From Alternaria dauci (Eukaryota > Ascomycota > Dothideomycetes > Pleosporales > Pleosporaceae): a DNA stretch of 64,000 bases. Position numbers and translations under genes: made by a program. Position 1 is the first letter of the stretch. Each line of letters opens with the position of its first letter. The notes under the pieces are model-generated. The model saw nothing but the letters and a program-made list of their open reading frames with translations, did not search any database and had not been told where the DNA came from. The stretch lies in contig NC_091279.1 of NCBI RefSeq assembly GCF_042100115.1, positions 1,674,001 to 1,738,000 of the forward strand. Reading direction: 5' to 3'. This document shows positions 32,157-42,788 of this stretch, piece after piece.

Positions 32157-34232
32157 ATGTTGAAAACGTTCTTTCTCGCTTCACTCGCCTTGGGTGTGTC
32201 GGCTGTCCCCACCGCGAAGTATTACGCCCAACGTGACAACAACACCAGTCTCAATGTCAAGCTCTCCGTCGCAAGTGGTCTTCTGGATGCTCCGACTGAC
32301 GGTCGCATTGTGTTGATGTTCGCCCCCAAGGGAACCGATCCTCTCGATAATACCGGTGTCACCTCCTCTCCAAACAAAATTTTCGGAAAGAATGTATACA
32401 ACTTTGGTCCAAAGCAACCGGTCAATCTCTCGGGCGGAAACAACGACGATACTGCTACCGGTGTATATGGCTGGCCAAATGTTAGCTTGAGTGACATCGA
32501 TCCGGGTACCTATAGTGTGCAAGCCTTTCTCACTCGCTACGAGACAGTCACGAGGAGCGACGGTTCGAAAGTTTCTGTCCGCTTTCCATGTGGGGACGGC
32601 GCGCCTAAGGTCAACGGTTACGGAAGCTTGATCACATCGCTCCAAGATATTGAGATATCAGGAGGCGGGCAGACTCTCGAACTGACTTTCAACAACATCA
32701 CTGCTGTTGAGAACTTCGCTGGCAAGGAGATTGGCGGATGCAACCAGGGCAACTACGAAGACACAGACACACTCAAGCATGTCAAGATTCGCAGCAAGAA
32801 GCTGAGCGAGTTCTGGGGTCGCGACATGTATGTTGGAGCAAACGTGGTACTTCCTGCTGGTTACGACGCCAACGACAAGAAGATACGATACCCTGTTATC
32901 TACAACCAGGGTCACTGGCCGGCTGGGCAAGGCGCTTACAACTATGGCAAAGATGAAGAGTTTACGGCAGCCTGGGATGCTGGTGTAATTCCTGCAACCA
33001 ACACTACTGCAGAGCGACCAGCACCCAAGTTCATCATGGTAACATTCCGTCATGAAGCCCCATACTATGACGACTCGTATGCTGTCAACACAGCAAACCT
33101 GGGTCCTTATGGCGATGCCATCAACGAGGAACTCATTCCCCATCTCGAAGATACCTTCAACACCATCCGCGCGCCATACGCTCGCGTCCAGGATGGAGGT
33201 TCTACCGGTGGCTGGGAGTCGATAGCCAACGTTATCTACCGTCCGGATCTTTTCGGGGTCTGTTTCTCGTCCTACCCCGACTCTCTTGACTTCCACCGCC
33301 ACCAGGATATCGAGCTCTACAGCGCTGCTAATGCATACACGCGCGCAGATGGTAGCTCCGTGCCCAGTATCCGCACTCACACCAACGGAACAGAGGTGAT
33401 CCTTGCCTCTGCCGCGCAAGAAAACCACTGGGAATTGACCTTCGGCACGTCGTCACGCTCGTTCAATCAATGGGATGTCTGGAATGCCGTCTTCGGTGTC
33501 CAAGGCTACAACAACTATCCTCTCGAGCCCTGGGACAAGGTCACCGGCGAGATTTATCCTGAGGCCGTTGAGTACTGGAAGCCGTTCGATCTTAGCGACT
33601 ACGTCGTCACCAACTTCAACTCTTCTCGCAACCTCGGTGCCGCCCTCGCTGGGCGCATCTTCGTCTATGTGGGATCCTGGGACAACTACTTCCTTAACGA
33701 AGGTGTCATGGAGTTCCAGAAGCGCACCGATGCCGTCGGAGGAGCTGGTTGGGCCAACGTCACAATCCTACCCGAGAAGACTCACGGTGGTAACTATCAG
33801 ACGCGCGAGATCTGGGATTATCTTGAGCTGGTAGACCGATGGGTCAAGGACCACTCTCCCGAAGGTTCTTCGCCGCTTTCTCCTTCTGCAACTGCACCAT
33901 CTACACGCGGAAATGTATGGGAGGATGTCATCAAGAATGGTGGACGGCAAGCTGCTATCAAGCGTCAAGCCGATCCTAAGATCCAGGACAAGAAGGCTAA
34001 GGTGGGCCAAGAAGTTACGGCAAGTGTTGGGCGATGGGACCCAGGTGTCAAGCTCACCGCACAGTGGATACTGAACAGCAAGCCCGCATGCGAAGCTTTC
34101 GGCGTTGAACAAGGGACAAGTGTCAGGTATGCGCCTACAGCAAAGGGTCACGTCCAGTTGCTTGTTACAGGAGAAAAGCGCAATTACGCGACGGAAACAC
34201 GCACGAGCAAGAGGGTGCTCGTAGGAAGGTAG
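32157..34232 (+). CDS. Secreted esterase-D-like alpha/beta hydrolase with bacterial-style C-terminal module
   Basis: Intronless, 691 aa, with a clean signal peptide (MLKTFFLASLALGVSAVP). The N-terminal 170 aa form a beta-rich domain with several NXS/T sites. The hydrolase part has the nucleophile elbow QDGGSTGGWES, and a late PEKTHGGNYQ that may supply the His, as in the putative esterase family (PF00756). After a Ser/Pro-rich linker, residues about 610-691 read KKAKVGQEVTASVGRWDPGV, LTAQWILNSK, LLVTGEKRNYATETRTSKRV, the pattern of a short repeat common on secreted proteins of actinobacteria (VG..LTA..G.W..G..L.YQW..N...VTG...GY....TS). Substrate unknown. The missing introns and this module raise the question of transfer from bacteria. 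Confidence 0.88.
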   Translation: MLKTFFLASLALGVSAVPTAKYYAQRDNNTSLNVKLSVASGLLDAPTDGRIVLMFAPKGTDPLDNTGVTSSPNKIFGKNVYNFGPKQPVNLSGGNNDDTATGVYGWPNVSLSDIDPGTYSVQAFLTRYETVTRSDGSKVSVRFPCGDGAPKVNGYGSLITSLQDIEISGGGQTLELTFNNITAVENFAGKEIGGCNQGNYEDTDTLKHVKIRSKKLSEFWGRDMYVGANVVLPAGYDANDKKIRYPVIYNQGHWPAGQGAYNYGKDEEFTAAWDAGVIPATNTTAERPAPKFIMVTFRHEAPYYDDSYAVNTANLGPYGDAINEELIPHLEDTFNTIRAPYARVQDGGSTGGWESIANVIYRPDLFGVCFSSYPDSLDFHRHQDIELYSAANAYTRADGSSVPSIRTHTNGTEVILASAAQENHWELTFGTSSRSFNQWDVWNAVFGVQGYNNYPLEPWDKVTGEIYPEAVEYWKPFDLSDYVVTNFNSSRNLGAALAGRIFVYVGSWDNYFLNEGVMEFQKRTDAVGGAGWANVTILPEKTHGGNYQTREIWDYLELVDRWVKDHSPEGSSPLSPSATAPSTRGNVWEDVIKNGGRQAAIKRQADPKIQDKKAKVGQEVTASVGRWDPGVKLTAQWILNSKPACEAFGVEQGTSVRYAPTAKGHVQLLVTGEKRNYATETRTSKRVLVGR

Positions 34233-35188
34233 TCTGATCCGAAGAACTATACATAGTTTAATGAATATTGGATACATAGTTACAGTTACAATGTACTGTT
34301 GCTCTCATACACATTCCTGCAACTCATGACCCAACAGGGATGCTTGTAGGGATATGCCAAAAAGTCCTGCATGTTCCACCCGCAAACGCCGTGTTCCTGC
34401 ATGTCATGGGTGTTGTCCGGCGCCCGCCGTTTCTCCATTTAGTAACGCATGATGCGGCGCCACTTCCGCGCACGGCCTAGCTCAGAGATTTTCATCTCCA
34501 GCTTCCTTGCCGAGGCACTGTAAGTAACTTGATATTTGTCCATCAGTAATCAGCTTAATCGCAAATGTCAGGATGCTCCGATGTTTATCATAGGGCAAGC
34601 AAGTTTCTGTGATGCGGCACGACTGCGCGTCAGAATGGACGTCTGGGGGAGAAGAAGACTGCAAGTCATGGAGAAGCGAATGAGCACGGATGGACACAAC
34701 TATGAGCAAGTTAGCCGGCCCTACAACTGACCGCCTACGAATGCTACCTCATTGCGTGTTGGCACCAGACCAAGCATGTACACCGTCTTGTTCACTGTCG
34801 TATCTCCACGGCATCCCGACCCCAGCAGCGATCCGCTCCCATGGGTCGGCTTTTCTTGCCCCTCCGAGCTTACCACCGCTGCATGTGTGCATGGATGAAC
34901 GTAAAGACAACGGTAAATTGCTCGCCCAACGTCAGTGGTGGTGCTCTATACGAGCGCACTGTCTAGATTCCAGGTCCATGCTAGGGGGTTCAACACGAGG
35001 CGGTGCAGGAGGCGGTGGGTCAATGTGACGTCTCTTAGACCGCTCTTGACGTCTTAATACGAAGAAGAGAGTTTATATAACACGTTGTCGACACCACTTT
35101 TTGAAGGCCAACACAAAACAGTCTCATCTACTACAACCAGTAACATTACCACCCACAACATCATCCAACCTCCAAACCATCCATCAAA
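34233..35188. promoter_or_regulatory. Intergenic with promoter of the small secreted protein gene
   Basis: A TATATAA box lies at 35074-35080, about 110 bp upstream of the ATG at 35189, followed by a CA-rich leader (ACCACCCACAACATCATCC), as in highly expressed fungal genes. Nothing else supported in the 950 bp. Confidence 0.55.
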
Positions 35189-35704
35189 ATGCAGTTCACC
35201 ACCGCCCTCTTCGCTCTCGCTGCCGCGACCGCCGTCAACGCCGCTTCCGACCTTGGTGCCTTCAACGTGACCATCATGACCTCTAGCGCCGCCAACGGCT
35301 GGATGTCGCGCACTGTCCTCGCTGACTTTGCTTCCGACGCCTACGCTGGCGACGACGTTATCCGCGCCGTTTGCAAGTACGAGTACAACCCGACCGCCAA
35401 CCCCCGGGAGTCGTCGAGCTGCGAGCCCAACACCTTCTCTTACGAGTATGATAGCAAGAGTAAGTAATTCCTTGTTTGAGCCTCTGTATCCTGGTACCCT
35501 GGTATCCAAGTATCAGGGTGTATGTGTGTGTTCTCCGAGCCATATACTAACAACACAACAGCCGTCAAGGTCCAGCAGGTCGTCGAGAAGCCCAACCCTA
35601 TGACCGTCTTCGGCGAGTCTCCCCTTGAGCTTGTTTTCGTCAAAGGTAGCGCCAGGAGCTACAAGGGCAACGCCATCTTCGACGCCACCAGCGCCATTGC
35701 TTAA
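35189..35704 (+). CDS. Small secreted protein, two cysteines, effector-like
   Basis: Two exons (35189-35459, 35562-35704; 102 bp intron) give 137 aa. A signal peptide (MQFTTALFALAAATAVNA) precedes a 119 aa mature protein that is rich in beta-forming residues: DLGAFNVTIMTSSAANGWMS, then VCKYEYN, SSCEPNTFSYEYD and the tail LVFVKGSARSYKGNAIFD. Two Cys could form one disulphide. The layout recalls the Alt a 1-like (AA1) beta-barrel family of Pleosporales, but the match is by pattern only. The strong TATA box and leader suggest high expression. Function unknown; small secreted proteins of this kind can be effectors or surface proteins. Confidence 0.85.
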
Positions 35705-36166
35705 ACACGGCGACAGGAAGATGCACAGGAGACGCGTAAATACAAAAGGAAGAACATGACTGTACATACTGCAAAACGACAGAACGAACTAGAGATTTAA
35801 TGTAACAACTTGAATTGAAACTACCTTGGCTACTCGCGAAGAGCGCCTGACTATACTGTTCCCATGATCGCATGTACACCACCACACTCTTATGATAACC
35901 CATGACATTACGCCGTCTGCAATGAATAGAAAGATTTGAATACTTTGCCAAGTAGGAACGCCTACGCCCCGTCATAGAATCGTGGAAGGACAATGAGTTT
36001 CTCGTTTGAAAATGTCTGGGGATGATGGGCAAGGGACTAGCGGTGTTGAGAAGTGGAAAGCCAGTGGCGGTCCGTGTCCCGCTTGCTCTGTAAGGATAGA
36101 GCCTGGTCAGAAAAGCGCAGGTTGGTTGGTTGGTCGGTTGGTTGAATAAAACATGTCAGTGGGCGA
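35705..36166. other. Intergenic, converging 3' ends
   Basis: Between the small secreted protein gene and UBC1. It includes GGTTGGTTGGTCGGTTGG (about 36122-36141), a short GGTT-type repeat. No gene. Confidence 0.5.
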
Positions 36167-36960
36167 CTACGCTTCGCCGAATAGTCGAGCAGTAATGTCT
36201 CCCATGTAGGCCTCTTCTAGCTCGTAGTCCTCGCCGCCCATGCGGTCGATTCCGACATACTCAAACGAAGCAACAACAGCTTCGACATCAAAGCCCATTG
36301 CAACAAAACGGTCGACCAAGTCCTTGTTGTAGCCCTTGTATGCGGCGAGTTTTGACTTTTCTTCGTTTTGCTTGGCCTGTTGGGCCTTCTTCTTAATGGA
36401 CGCTGCGGTGGCACCCCCACTACCCTCGGCAATCTCCCTCTTAGGCGCACCAGCATACGTGACTGCCCACTCGCGTGCCTTGTGTTCAAACTCGGCTGGG
36501 TTACGGATGAGCATTCCAGCGACCTCTGCGTCTTGTGGGTCTTTCGGTTCGGGTGTGCTGAGGAGAGATTGGAGCGAGATCAGAGCGGACTTGATGGTCA
36601 GAACTGGGGACCATTGCGAGGAGAGGGTGTCGAGACAGATGGCACCCTAGTGTTGTTAGCTATCTCGAAGCATGTCCCACTACTTTGCTTATTCCTTACC
36701 GTCTGTGAGCTGACGTTGGGGTGCCAGATCTTGGTCTCGAACTTCATCAGCGGCGGCCGGAAGGGGTATTCGCTCGGGATCCGGATATCGACATGGTAGG
36801 TAGCGCCCTCGTATGGTGTGTCGGGCGGCCCGAAGAACTGGCCTCGTAGATGGGTTAGGTCTTCCCCATTGCCTGCCGGTTCGACGACGATCTTGGAGTG
36901 CTGATCGTTGTGGATGTCGGCAATCTCCTTGGCAATGCGCCGGTTACGGTTGGAGGTCAT
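36167..36960 (-). CDS. UBC1: Ubiquitin-conjugating enzyme E2 with UBA domain (UBC1/UBE2K)
   Basis: Two exons (36960-36700, 36646-36167; 53 bp intron) give 246 aa. The UBC fold is complete: FFGPPDTPYEGATYHVDIRI, IWHPNVSSQTGAICLDTLSS with the HPN motif and catalytic Cys91. After a basic linker with a Lys/Gln helix comes a C-terminal UBA domain (VDRFVAMGFDVEAVVASFEY). Ubc1 builds Lys48-linked chains for proteasomal degradation, the UBA domain holding ubiquitin. Length matches yeast and human orthologues apart from a longer linker. It is head to head with the proteasome gene RPT2, 711 bp apart. Confidence 0.96.
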
Positions 36961-37671
36961 TGTGGTGGACAGTGGCTGAGAGTTTGGGAACGGAGGGGGC
37001 GCGGTGGTATAAGTATTGGAAGCAGGCAGCAGGACTGGCGCGATCCAGGTGCTTCTAGGTAGAGAGGTCAGCCTGAGGCTCCGCAGCGTGATCCGGGCTC
37101 CACCAAGTCGCAGTGCGGGGATGTGTCATACAGCGTCTTGGGGGTCTGAGGAGGGAAACAGGCCTCTTGTTTCACCTCCTCAGCGGCTGTAATCGGGTTA
37201 AACTTACTGTCGTCCCGGTAGCTGCTGCGATAAAGAGTACCTCTTGGCCCGCGTGGGGAGCTGTGAACGGGCTCACCAGCGGGGTCAGAGCTCGGAGAGT
37301 GAATTATACTGGAGTTTTGGGGCAAGTTCTGGGGGGGGGGGGGGGAGAAGCTTTCGTGGGACGAGTTTGCTCTGTGAAGAGTGTGTAGCTATCGGACCGG
37401 GCCTGACGTGTCTGTTGTTCTATGGAGGTGGAAATGGTGAGGCTTCCAGCGGTTCGAGGCAGTGACGCCACAAGGCGCTAACCCCGATCCTCCGACCTCC
37501 ACGAGCTTCGGAATCAGCGCATCAACACCTCTTACAAACAACCACCGCCTCACTGCCTCCCCCCCCCACCTCCCATCGCCTCTGCCACCACCCTCGCTGT
37601 GGCAGTCTCTCCTCTACCCGTTTCACACTGTCGAGCGCCCGATTCGCCTTTCCTTCACCTGATCGCGCGTC
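36961..37671. promoter_or_regulatory. Divergent promoter of UBC1 and RPT2 with a G15 tract
   Basis: Two ubiquitin-proteasome genes share this intergenic region. It holds a run of 15 G at 37331-37345 and, close to the RPT2 start, C- and T-rich leader sequence. I do not see the yeast Rpn4 element GGTGGCAAA. Confidence 0.5.
37331..37345. repeat. Poly-G tract (15 G)
   Basis: Uninterrupted run of 15 G on the plus strand, about 340 bp upstream of RPT2. Long G runs can form quadruplexes and are prone to sequencing length errors. Confidence 0.85.
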
Positions 37672-39261
37672 ATGGTAAGACCGCCTCTCTTCGGAAGCCA
37701 CGACGGCAACATGCTAAAGACACATAGGGTAACCAGCAATCGAGCGCTGGAGGCGGACCTCCAGGAGACGATAAGAGCAAGAAGGACAAGGTACGTGCTG
37801 TCCACAAGACACGGAATAATGGCTCTCGGGAGTCGGCTCTCTGTCGCCTCACCGCACCTCCCAGACACTAACAGCGACGTCTCTGCAGAAGGAGAAGCCA
37901 AAGTACGAGCCACCGCCACAGCCGACGACGCGCATCGGCAGGAAGAAGAAGAAGGCCGCTGGCCCCAGTGCCGCCGCGAAGCTCCCGACCGTGTACCCGA
38001 CTGCGCGATGCAAGCTACGCTATCTCCGAATGCAGCGAATCCACGACCATCTCCTGCTCGAGGAGGAGTACGTCGAGAACCAGGAGCGCCTCCGCAAGGC
38101 AAAGGCGGTCAAGGAGGGCAACGCGCCGGCTGCTGCCAACGCTGGAGACGGCGAAGACCGAAACGCCGATGAGCGCTCGCGGGTCGACGACATGCGAGGC
38201 AGCCCCATGGGTGTCGGCAACCTCGAGGAGCTCATCGACGACGACCACGCCATCGTATCTAGCGCCACCGGCCCCGAATACTACGTCTCCATCATGTCTT
38301 TCGTCGATAAGGACCTGCTAGAGCCCGGAGCGAGCATCCTACTGCATCACAAGTCCGTCTCAGTCGTCGGTGTGCTCACAGATGATGCCGATCCGATAGT
38401 CTCAGTCATGAAACTGGACAAGGCACCCACAGAGTCGTACGCGGATATTGGTGGCTTGGAGCAACAGATTCAGGAAGTACGAGAGGCTGTTGAGCTGCCT
38501 TTGTTACATCCAGAGCTGTACGAGGAGATGGGCATCAAGCCGCCAAAGGGTGTCATCCTCTACGGTGCCCCAGGTACCGGAAAGACGCTTCTTGCAAAGG
38601 CCGTCGCCAACCAGACCAGCGCAACCTTCTTGCGTATCGTGGGTAGCGAGCTGATTCAGAAGTACCTCGGAGACGGTCCCAGGCTAGTCCGACAGCTGTT
38701 CCAGACCGCTGCCGAGAATGCGCCTTCCATCGTCTTCATCGACGAAATCGACGCTATCGGTACCAAGCGTTACGAGTCGACATCGGGTGGTGAGCGTGAG
38801 ATTCAGCGAACTATGTTGGAGCTGCTCAACCAGCTGGATGGTTTCGACGACCGTGGAGACGTCAAGGTCATCATGGCCACCAACAAGATCGAGACGCTCG
38901 ACCCTGCCCTTATCCGTCCCGGTCGTATTGACCGAAAGATTCTCTTTGAGAACCCCGACCGTGAGTTTCGCCATATGTTGCACACACTGCACATGCTGAC
39001 CATAATGCAGAAACCACCAAGAAGAAGATCTTCACCCTCCACACTTCCAAGATGTCCCTCAACGAGGATGTCGATCTTGACGAATTCATCAACCAGAAGG
39101 ACGACCTTTCCGGTGCCGACATCAAGGCCATCTGTTCCGAGGCTGGTCTCATGGCGCTTCGCGAGCGTCGTATGCGGGTCAACATGGAGGACTTCCGTAC
39201 CGCAAGAGAGCGTGTTCTTAAGACGAAGACTGAGGGTGAGCCCGAGGGCTTGTATTTGTAG
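37672..39261 (+). CDS. RPT2: 26S proteasome regulatory ATPase subunit RPT2
   Basis: Four coding exons (37672-37674, 37728-37790, 37889-38960, 39011-39261) give 462 aa. The first coding exon is only ATG; the second starts GGT AAC CAG, giving MGNQQSS with Gly2, the N-myristoylation site of Rpt2. The AAA module has Walker [14 protein letters not shown], Walker [10 protein letters not shown] and the SRH region [19 protein letters not shown]. The C-terminus LYL is the HbYX motif that docks into the 20S core and opens its gate. The subunit unfolds ubiquitinated proteins in the base of the 19S particle. Length and motifs match the family. All introns are GT-AG. Confidence 0.96.
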
Positions 39262-40138
39262 ACGTAGGGAGCATGAGAGGTCTGATATCATCTTCAACAC
39301 TCAAGAGCTATTTGCAAGTGTATCAGTAGAAGTTGCACCTATGAACGACCTGATTACGACAGGTACACAGTACTCACGTGCAGCCAAAGTTTCCCTTGGG
39401 CGGTGATGAATTCGTGAGCCTGTCGACGATGAGACTTTTTCTTACTAGAGATCTCGTGGACTGGCAACTACAACATCTCTACACCTAGCTTTTTAACGCG
39501 CTTACAGCGTTGTCAGCCCCCCGCTGTCGCATCAAGGCCTTTTGGGTTAGCTGGTGAGCAGTAAGTTCCTTCTATGTACCTCGTCCCAGTCGTGGCTGCC
39601 TTCAATAATGGTCGTATACTGCTTGTGTCATCCACTCTGGAATGAGGGAAGTCCCGTCGCGATACACCCTCCACAGATTTATTGTCATGTTGCGCTCTCT
39701 TCTTTGGCATTTTCGAATAGCTTTTTGATACAGATCTGTCTTCCTTCTCATCGCACAATTCTGGTCAAACTATGGTCTTCAAGTATTGAGTAGGAGCGTC
39801 ATCACAGCGGCGACACACCGCATAGGCACATTTTAGCCCAGGCCAAATGTACCGGAAGCCTATGTTTCCGCGGCGGCACCGCCTTTACCTAGGTAGAGTG
39901 GCTAGAAGTACAGTCCGCGAGAGTGAGAGACTGGTACTAGCTCGTCTCCCCAGGGATATAAAACACCGCTTCCTGACCCCGACTCCACCTGTTGTCTCCC
40001 CCACCACACTACACAAGCTGAAATTGTATTCCGGACTGACCACCTTACGTTGACGTCGCCTCTAGGGCAACTGCGCTCAGTGTTTCCCAAGAGAATACAC
40101 CTGCTTTTAGGATACACTGCCTCAACACCTCGTTCGCT
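39262..40138. other. Intergenic, RPT2 to hypothetical gene
   Basis: A TATAAAA box at about 39957-39963 lies 180 bp upstream of the next ATG. No other feature; short frames have no domain. Confidence 0.45.
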
Positions 40139-42291
40139 ATGGAGATGGAGGCGCCTACCTTCAATTCGCTCAACAAGTCACAGAAGCGCGCGCTCATCCT
40201 TCGTGACCAACTCCGCTTTGTTGATCCGCACCATCTGAATGAGTTCCTCGACGGTATCAGCAACGATGAACCGCCTACTTACACCAAGGTGAACGGTACC
40301 ATCAAGCCTCCACTGGTTCTCGTCACTCTCAAAGAAGAAGCCACATGTTTCGATCTCGGAAATGTCCAACTACCTGAAGAGCAGAATGCCATATATCGTG
40401 TTTACCTAGTGGTAGAGAATGGTCATATTCAGATGCGTACTGAGGATCCGTTGCCACTGGATGAGAACGTTCTCGATTCCCAACCCATCCATGGCTTCAT
40501 TGCTCAAACTATGGTACCCATGTTCAAAGAAAAGTTCCAGACTATCTTCGCGAGGATGAACAAGATCAACGAAGCGCGGCGGGCCGCTTACAACATGCCT
40601 AATCAGGCGCCAGTCTTGTTTCATGATGGGGAGGTATGTTCATTTACATTTTGTGGGCTTTCCGAATCTCCTGCAGAAATCCAGCCCTAAAATAAACCAA
40701 GTACTTCTACTGATTTAGTACAGACACTTGCAAGGCTCAACCCAGTGAAGGCGGAGCAGGGCCGGACTCTTGCACATGGTAAATACGTCAGACATCATGA
40801 TAATATAGCGCTAACGAAACAACAGTGGGAAAGTCACGCAAGCGGGAGCCAAATGAGGACGTGGTTCAACATGTCTCCAACAAGCGCAAATGTACTGGTC
40901 TCGATACAATCCCTGAAGATACAAAGGGCAAGATCTTCGACACAATTCCGAGCCACGTCAAAGTGGATTTGTTCAACTCCATTGTCAACACAGCATTCCC
41001 GAACTTTAACAACTTGATGACCGCGGCCTGGAACGTGATCACAATCTACACGTCTTGCGGTAGCGACTTCCCAGATCTTCACAAGGCCATTGTAGATCTC
41101 AAAGGAGTCCTCCAGGATTTCGACGAGTCTTTTGGTCAGCGCGTTGACCGAGCCCCGCCTAAATATAGGAATGACTTTGGGGGACCCTCGCGGGGCAGTG
41201 CGGGCGGAGATCGGAACCAAGATCGAAACGGAAGGCGCGACCAGGAGCGTCGTGACGACTACGAAGAAGACGACGTTGATCATCATGGGAGTTTCTTTGA
41301 ATCTCATGTACCTACTTGGGAACAGGGAGGAGTCGGTGACTCTAGTCCTGTGGGCGACAACACTGCTAAGAAAGCGGCGCAGCGGCAAGAGAGCTTTGGT
41401 GAATATGGTGACGGCATGGAAGACTCAGACGGAGAAGACGAAGAAGATGACCAAGTACCCCCTGTGGATCCTCGTTCAACTCTCACAACCAAAGGCTCTG
41501 GTCGTCAATCTGGCTCACACCATGTGGCTGAACATCATGTCAGAGGCAGTTCCGCCACCTCCGCCGACGACGACGACTCCTCCTCTGAAGATCGTCCGCT
41601 CATCACAGTACGACCAACAAGTCCAGATTTGGCTCGTCGTCATGAGGCGTATGCATCCTCCGTCGGAAAGAAGCGTCATGAGAAAAGCCTCGTCAGTGAA
41701 GCTAGTCCTAAGACTCCCCAGAACGCCGCCATCACCAAGGAATCTTCTGCAGAAGATACTGATCCCCACTCAGAGCGCGATCAACAAACACCGCAACTAC
41801 AAGATAGCCCAACCGCATCCTCGACTCGTACTTCAACGCCTAAGTCTAAGAAGAAGAAGAAGCAGCAGCGCGACATCTCCAGCTACACCATCGCCGAACT
41901 CGAAAAGAAGTGTAAAGAACGCAAAGCTCACATCATGACCACATTCGAAAACGACATGAGCAAGGTCCCAGAAAAGTACCACAAGGCCCTCGAATCGATG
42001 GAAGCTCTGCTCGAGAGCCGCAAGAAAGAAGAAGCGCAAGAGAAAACCAACAAACCAAGCGGTTCCCCAGGGAAGATCGGACGTCCTGGTGTCAGCAGTG
42101 GTGGCATGTTCGGCACCCATCCTGCCAACACTCCCGGCAACTTCCTCGGCAACTCTGTGCTAGGAGCCAAGAAACAGACGGGCGTCGCGCCGGTGGCGCC
42201 CATGTTTCCCAACGGCAGCCGCAGGGATCCGAGGAATGGTGTTGCGCAGGGTAGGACGGGCAGTACACCTCCTTACGGGCGTGGCAATTGA
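40139..42291 (+). CDS. Unrecognised nuclear-type protein with folded N-terminus and disordered acidic/basic tail
   Basis: Three exons (40139-40633, 40724-40778, 40826-42291) give 671 aa, including a 55 nt middle exon. Residues 1-165 look folded (FVDPHHLNEFLDGISND, PPLVLVTLKEEATCFDLGNV, FKEKFQTIFARMNKINEARR). A basic KSRKREPNEDVVQHVSNKRK could be a nuclear signal, followed by a helical domain (LFNSIVNTAFPNFNNLMTAA). Residues 300-560 are low-complexity with acidic runs (EDSDGEDEEDDQ) and a lysine block (SKKKKKQQRD), then a coiled coil (IAELEKKCKERKAHIMTTFE) and a Gly/Pro-rich end. I do not recognise it; a chromatin or transcription role is a guess from composition. Confidence 0.75.
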
Positions 42292-42788
42292 TGCTAAACC
42301 GAACAGGTGCGCCTCGGAAGGAGCGGATTCCCTACAAGTTTTTGAAGAACCGTGTTGGACGCATTGCTGATTGACGCGAGGGAGTCTTGGGGCGGAATTC
42401 AAGGTGAGCATTTGGCAGCATCGACTTGGTCAAGCATCTATGGGGTTGGCGAGGCGTTTGATAGACGTTGGTTTGTACACACGACAGGTTAATGATTGGG
42501 GGCATGCAAAGGCCTTTGAGAGGCCTGGTGTTGGATAGACGTCGGTTTAATAACACGACGGGGTAATCGGTAATGGGAAGCATGGCGTCGTGGCCTTCAA
42601 TCTGGAATCTTGCATAGCCAAATTAGCAAGGATGTGAAATGATTTTGTATATCCTCTCGGAACTCCTTGTGCTACTCGCCCGACAAGCACATTGGTATCT
42701 TTAGGAACACCCAATAACGCCACCCAATACCGCCCAGTAGGATTCAACGCCGAATTTATATGCATATCCTTTGACCACCACAGTCACA
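42292..42788. other. Intergenic, converging 3' ends, with a degenerate duplication
   Basis: Between the hypothetical gene and cyclin H. Two related segments (42461-42506 and 42535-42584) share ATAGACG.(T/C)GGTTT, ACACGAC.GG.TAAT and end GCATG. Confidence 0.5.

Noticed and set aside
32658..33428. 256-codon antisense frame over the secreted esterase
   Set aside because: It is fully inside a well-supported gene and has no motif.
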